A DNA stretch of 15,108 nucleotides from Pseudomonadota bacterium (GTDB lineage: Bacteria > Pseudomonadota > Alphaproteobacteria > Rhizobiales > Devosiaceae): assembly GCA_023427545.1 (NCBI GenBank), contig JAEZBF010000376.1:1-15108 (forward strand), read 5' to 3'. Within the stretch, counting starts at the first letter, position 1. Each line of letters begins with the position of its first letter. Positions 14,036 to 15,108 of the stretch are shown in pieces. The position numbers and the translations under genes were made by a program. The notes under the pieces were generated by a model, which was not told where the DNA came from, ran no database searches, and worked only from the letters and a program-made list of their open reading frames with translations.

Positions 14036-14896
14036 TCATTCCGCCGAGGTCGCCTGACCGGCGCGCACGGTTCGCAGTCCCTCCAGTGCCGGTTGGATCA
14101 GGCTGTCGGCCAATTCCGCCGAGTACACGGCGTAAACCGGGTACGAGAACTGCGGCATGCCCGGCACCAGGCGCAAACGGCCAGAGTTCAAATGCGCTTC
14201 GGCGGCGCGCATCCTTACGTACCCGGAGCCTCCGGCCGCGAGGATATAGCTCAACGCAAGCGGGCCAAGGTTGAAGGAAACGCCCGGCAGCTCCGCGTCG
14301 GGGAAGCTTGCGCTGTGGTCTCGAGCGAAATTCGGTCCCCAATCGACCCCGACGATCGCGGCGTCGCTGTTGTCGCCAGAGACCGGATCGGCAGTCACCA
14401 TGACCAGCTTCTCCTCGATCAGGAGATCGATCTTCAGCCCGGGTCGATGCGGTGGGGAGTAGAGCACCGCGACATCGACCAGCCCCGCGGCCACCTGATT
14501 GATCAGGTCCTGCGGGACGTCGACGCTTACCCGGAGCGCGAGGTCGGCGTGGTTGCGACGCATCCAGAGCACCCAATCCAGCAGCAGCGGCTGCCACAGA
14601 CTCACTTCGCTCCCGATCGCAAGCACCGATCGATGTCCGGCAGGCACCGCGACCTGATGGCGTACGCGCTGCCAGAGCTGCACAAAGGTGGGTGCATAGC
14701 GCAGCAGCTGCTCACCTGCCGGCGTTAGCGTGGCCCCGCTTTTGTTGCGGACGAAGAGTGGGCGCCCCAACCGCTCTTCGAGGGTGCGAATCCGCGCGCT
14801 TACCGTTGTCTGCGCAACATTCAGGCGCTCGGCAGCACGCACGAAGCTGCCGGCCGAAACGATCTCGAGGAATGTCCTGGCTAACTCGGTGTCCAT
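14036..14896 (-). CDS. LysR-type transcriptional regulator
   Basis: A 286-residue regulator, within the normal LysR range. The winged helix-turn-helix covers about residues 2-60: FLEIVSAGSFVRAAERLNVA, QTTVSARIRTLEERLGRPLF and a following TLTPAGEQLL. A periplasmic-binding-protein-like effector domain covers about 88-270. The effector cannot be inferred. LysR proteins usually act on a divergent neighbour, but upstream there is only tRNA-Arg on the same strand, and the metY-type gene is convergent, so no local target is obvious. ATG at 14896 lacks a strong ribosome-binding site; an upstream in-frame ATG at 14911 runs into a stop at its third codon. I see nothing else in the 91 bp between this gene and the tRNA. 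Confidence 0.92.
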   Translation of the reverse strand: MDTELARTFLEIVSAGSFVRAAERLNVAQTTVSARIRTLEERLGRPLFVRNKSGATLTPAGEQLLRYAPTFVQLWQRVRHQVAVPAGHRSVLAIGSEVSLWQPLLLDWVLWMRRNHADLALRVSVDVPQDLINQVAAGLVDVAVLYSPPHRPGLKIDLLIEEKLVMVTADPVSGDNSDAAIVGVDWGPNFARDHSASFPDAELPGVSFNLGPLALSYILAAGGSGYVRMRAAEAHLNSGRLRLVPGMPQFSYPVYAVYSAELADSLIQPALEGLRTVRAGQATSAE

Positions 14897-14987
14897 GCTC
14901 GACTAGAGCATGAATTCCAGCGCGACAGCAGGTGGCTTGCTCAGCCTCTGAACAAGGGCATCCGAACTAGCGATATGTGAAAAGAAT

Positions 14988-15064
14988 TGGCGCGCCCGAA
15001 GAGATTCGAACTCCTGACCCCCAGATTCGTAGTCTGGTGCTCTATCCAGCTGAGCTACGGGCGC
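14988..15064 (-). tRNA. tRNA-Arg(ACG)
   Basis: The minus strand folds as a 77-nt cloverleaf. The acceptor arms are GCGCCCG and CGGGCGC (15058-15064 with 14992-14998), with discriminator G and an encoded CCA (14988-14990). The D-arm region reads AGCTCAGCTGGATAGAGC. The anticodon stem CCAGA/TCTGG encloses the loop CTACGAA, so the anticodon is ACG (15028-15030). The T loop reads TTCGAAT. A34 is normally deaminated to inosine by TadA so that it reads CGU, CGC and CGA. I see no integrase or repeated tRNA end near it that would mark an integration site. Confidence 0.97.
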
Positions 15065-15108
15065 CGATCCAGAGGCCAATGGCCGGGATGGCGGCATAGC
15101 TAATGAAT

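Noticed and set aside
14903..15097. Possible 64-codon protein on the minus strand over the tRNA
   Set aside because: It runs through the whole tRNA-Arg gene and contains the translated tRNA, a common false call.
14988..15108. tRNA gene as an integration site for a mobile element
   Set aside because: No integrase, no second copy of the tRNA 3' end and no mobile genes are seen. The neighbouring genes look like ordinary chromosome.

Overview
The window looks like chromosome from a high-GC alphaproteobacterium, probably of the Hyphomicrobiales/Rhizobiales type. The clues are a Tim44-like protein, a MetY-type O-acetylhomoserine sulfhydrylase, a GntR/FCD-controlled ABC uptake operon, Shine-Dalgarno starts and strongly GC-biased codons. 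I found no transposase, integrase, phage gene or CRISPR array. The taxonomy is inferred from gene content only.

Region A (1-6427) is a carbohydrate-type uptake and catabolism locus. A GntR/FCD repressor-like gene (3395-4156, minus) is followed on the same strand by a large family-5 solute-binding protein (1252-3183), a D-2-hydroxyacid dehydrogenase (154-1152) and the first 47 codons of an Opp/Dpp-type permease (<1-143). Divergent from the regulator is a 702-residue putative glycoside hydrolase of the GHL6/beta-galactosidase-like kind (4319-6427). A 16-bp element matching at 15 of 16 positions lies upstream of both the binding-protein gene and the hydrolase gene, in opposite orientation, and is a good candidate operator for the local GntR protein. 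Two strong stem-loops sit between the binding-protein and dehydrogenase genes.

Region B (6485-12589) holds accessory genes that look related to respiration, redox and stress. On the minus strand are an Rnk/GreA-C-like protein (6520-7023), with a roughly 390-nt leader carrying two overlapping mini-ORFs and several hairpins, and a small flavin/NAD(P) reductase (7476-8144). Divergent on the plus strand are a complete proton-pumping-type cytochrome c oxidase subunit I (8411-10006) with no subunit II or III beside it, a membrane-anchored Tim44-like protein (10037-10672), and a fusion of an FMN nitronate-monooxygenase-like domain with a C-terminal group III truncated haemoglobin (10748-12589). The fusion and its company are the most unusual content of the window.

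Region C (12688-15064) is ordinary chromosome: metY-type sulfhydrylase with a clear intrinsic terminator, a convergent LysR-type regulator, and tRNA-Arg(ACG) on the minus strand.
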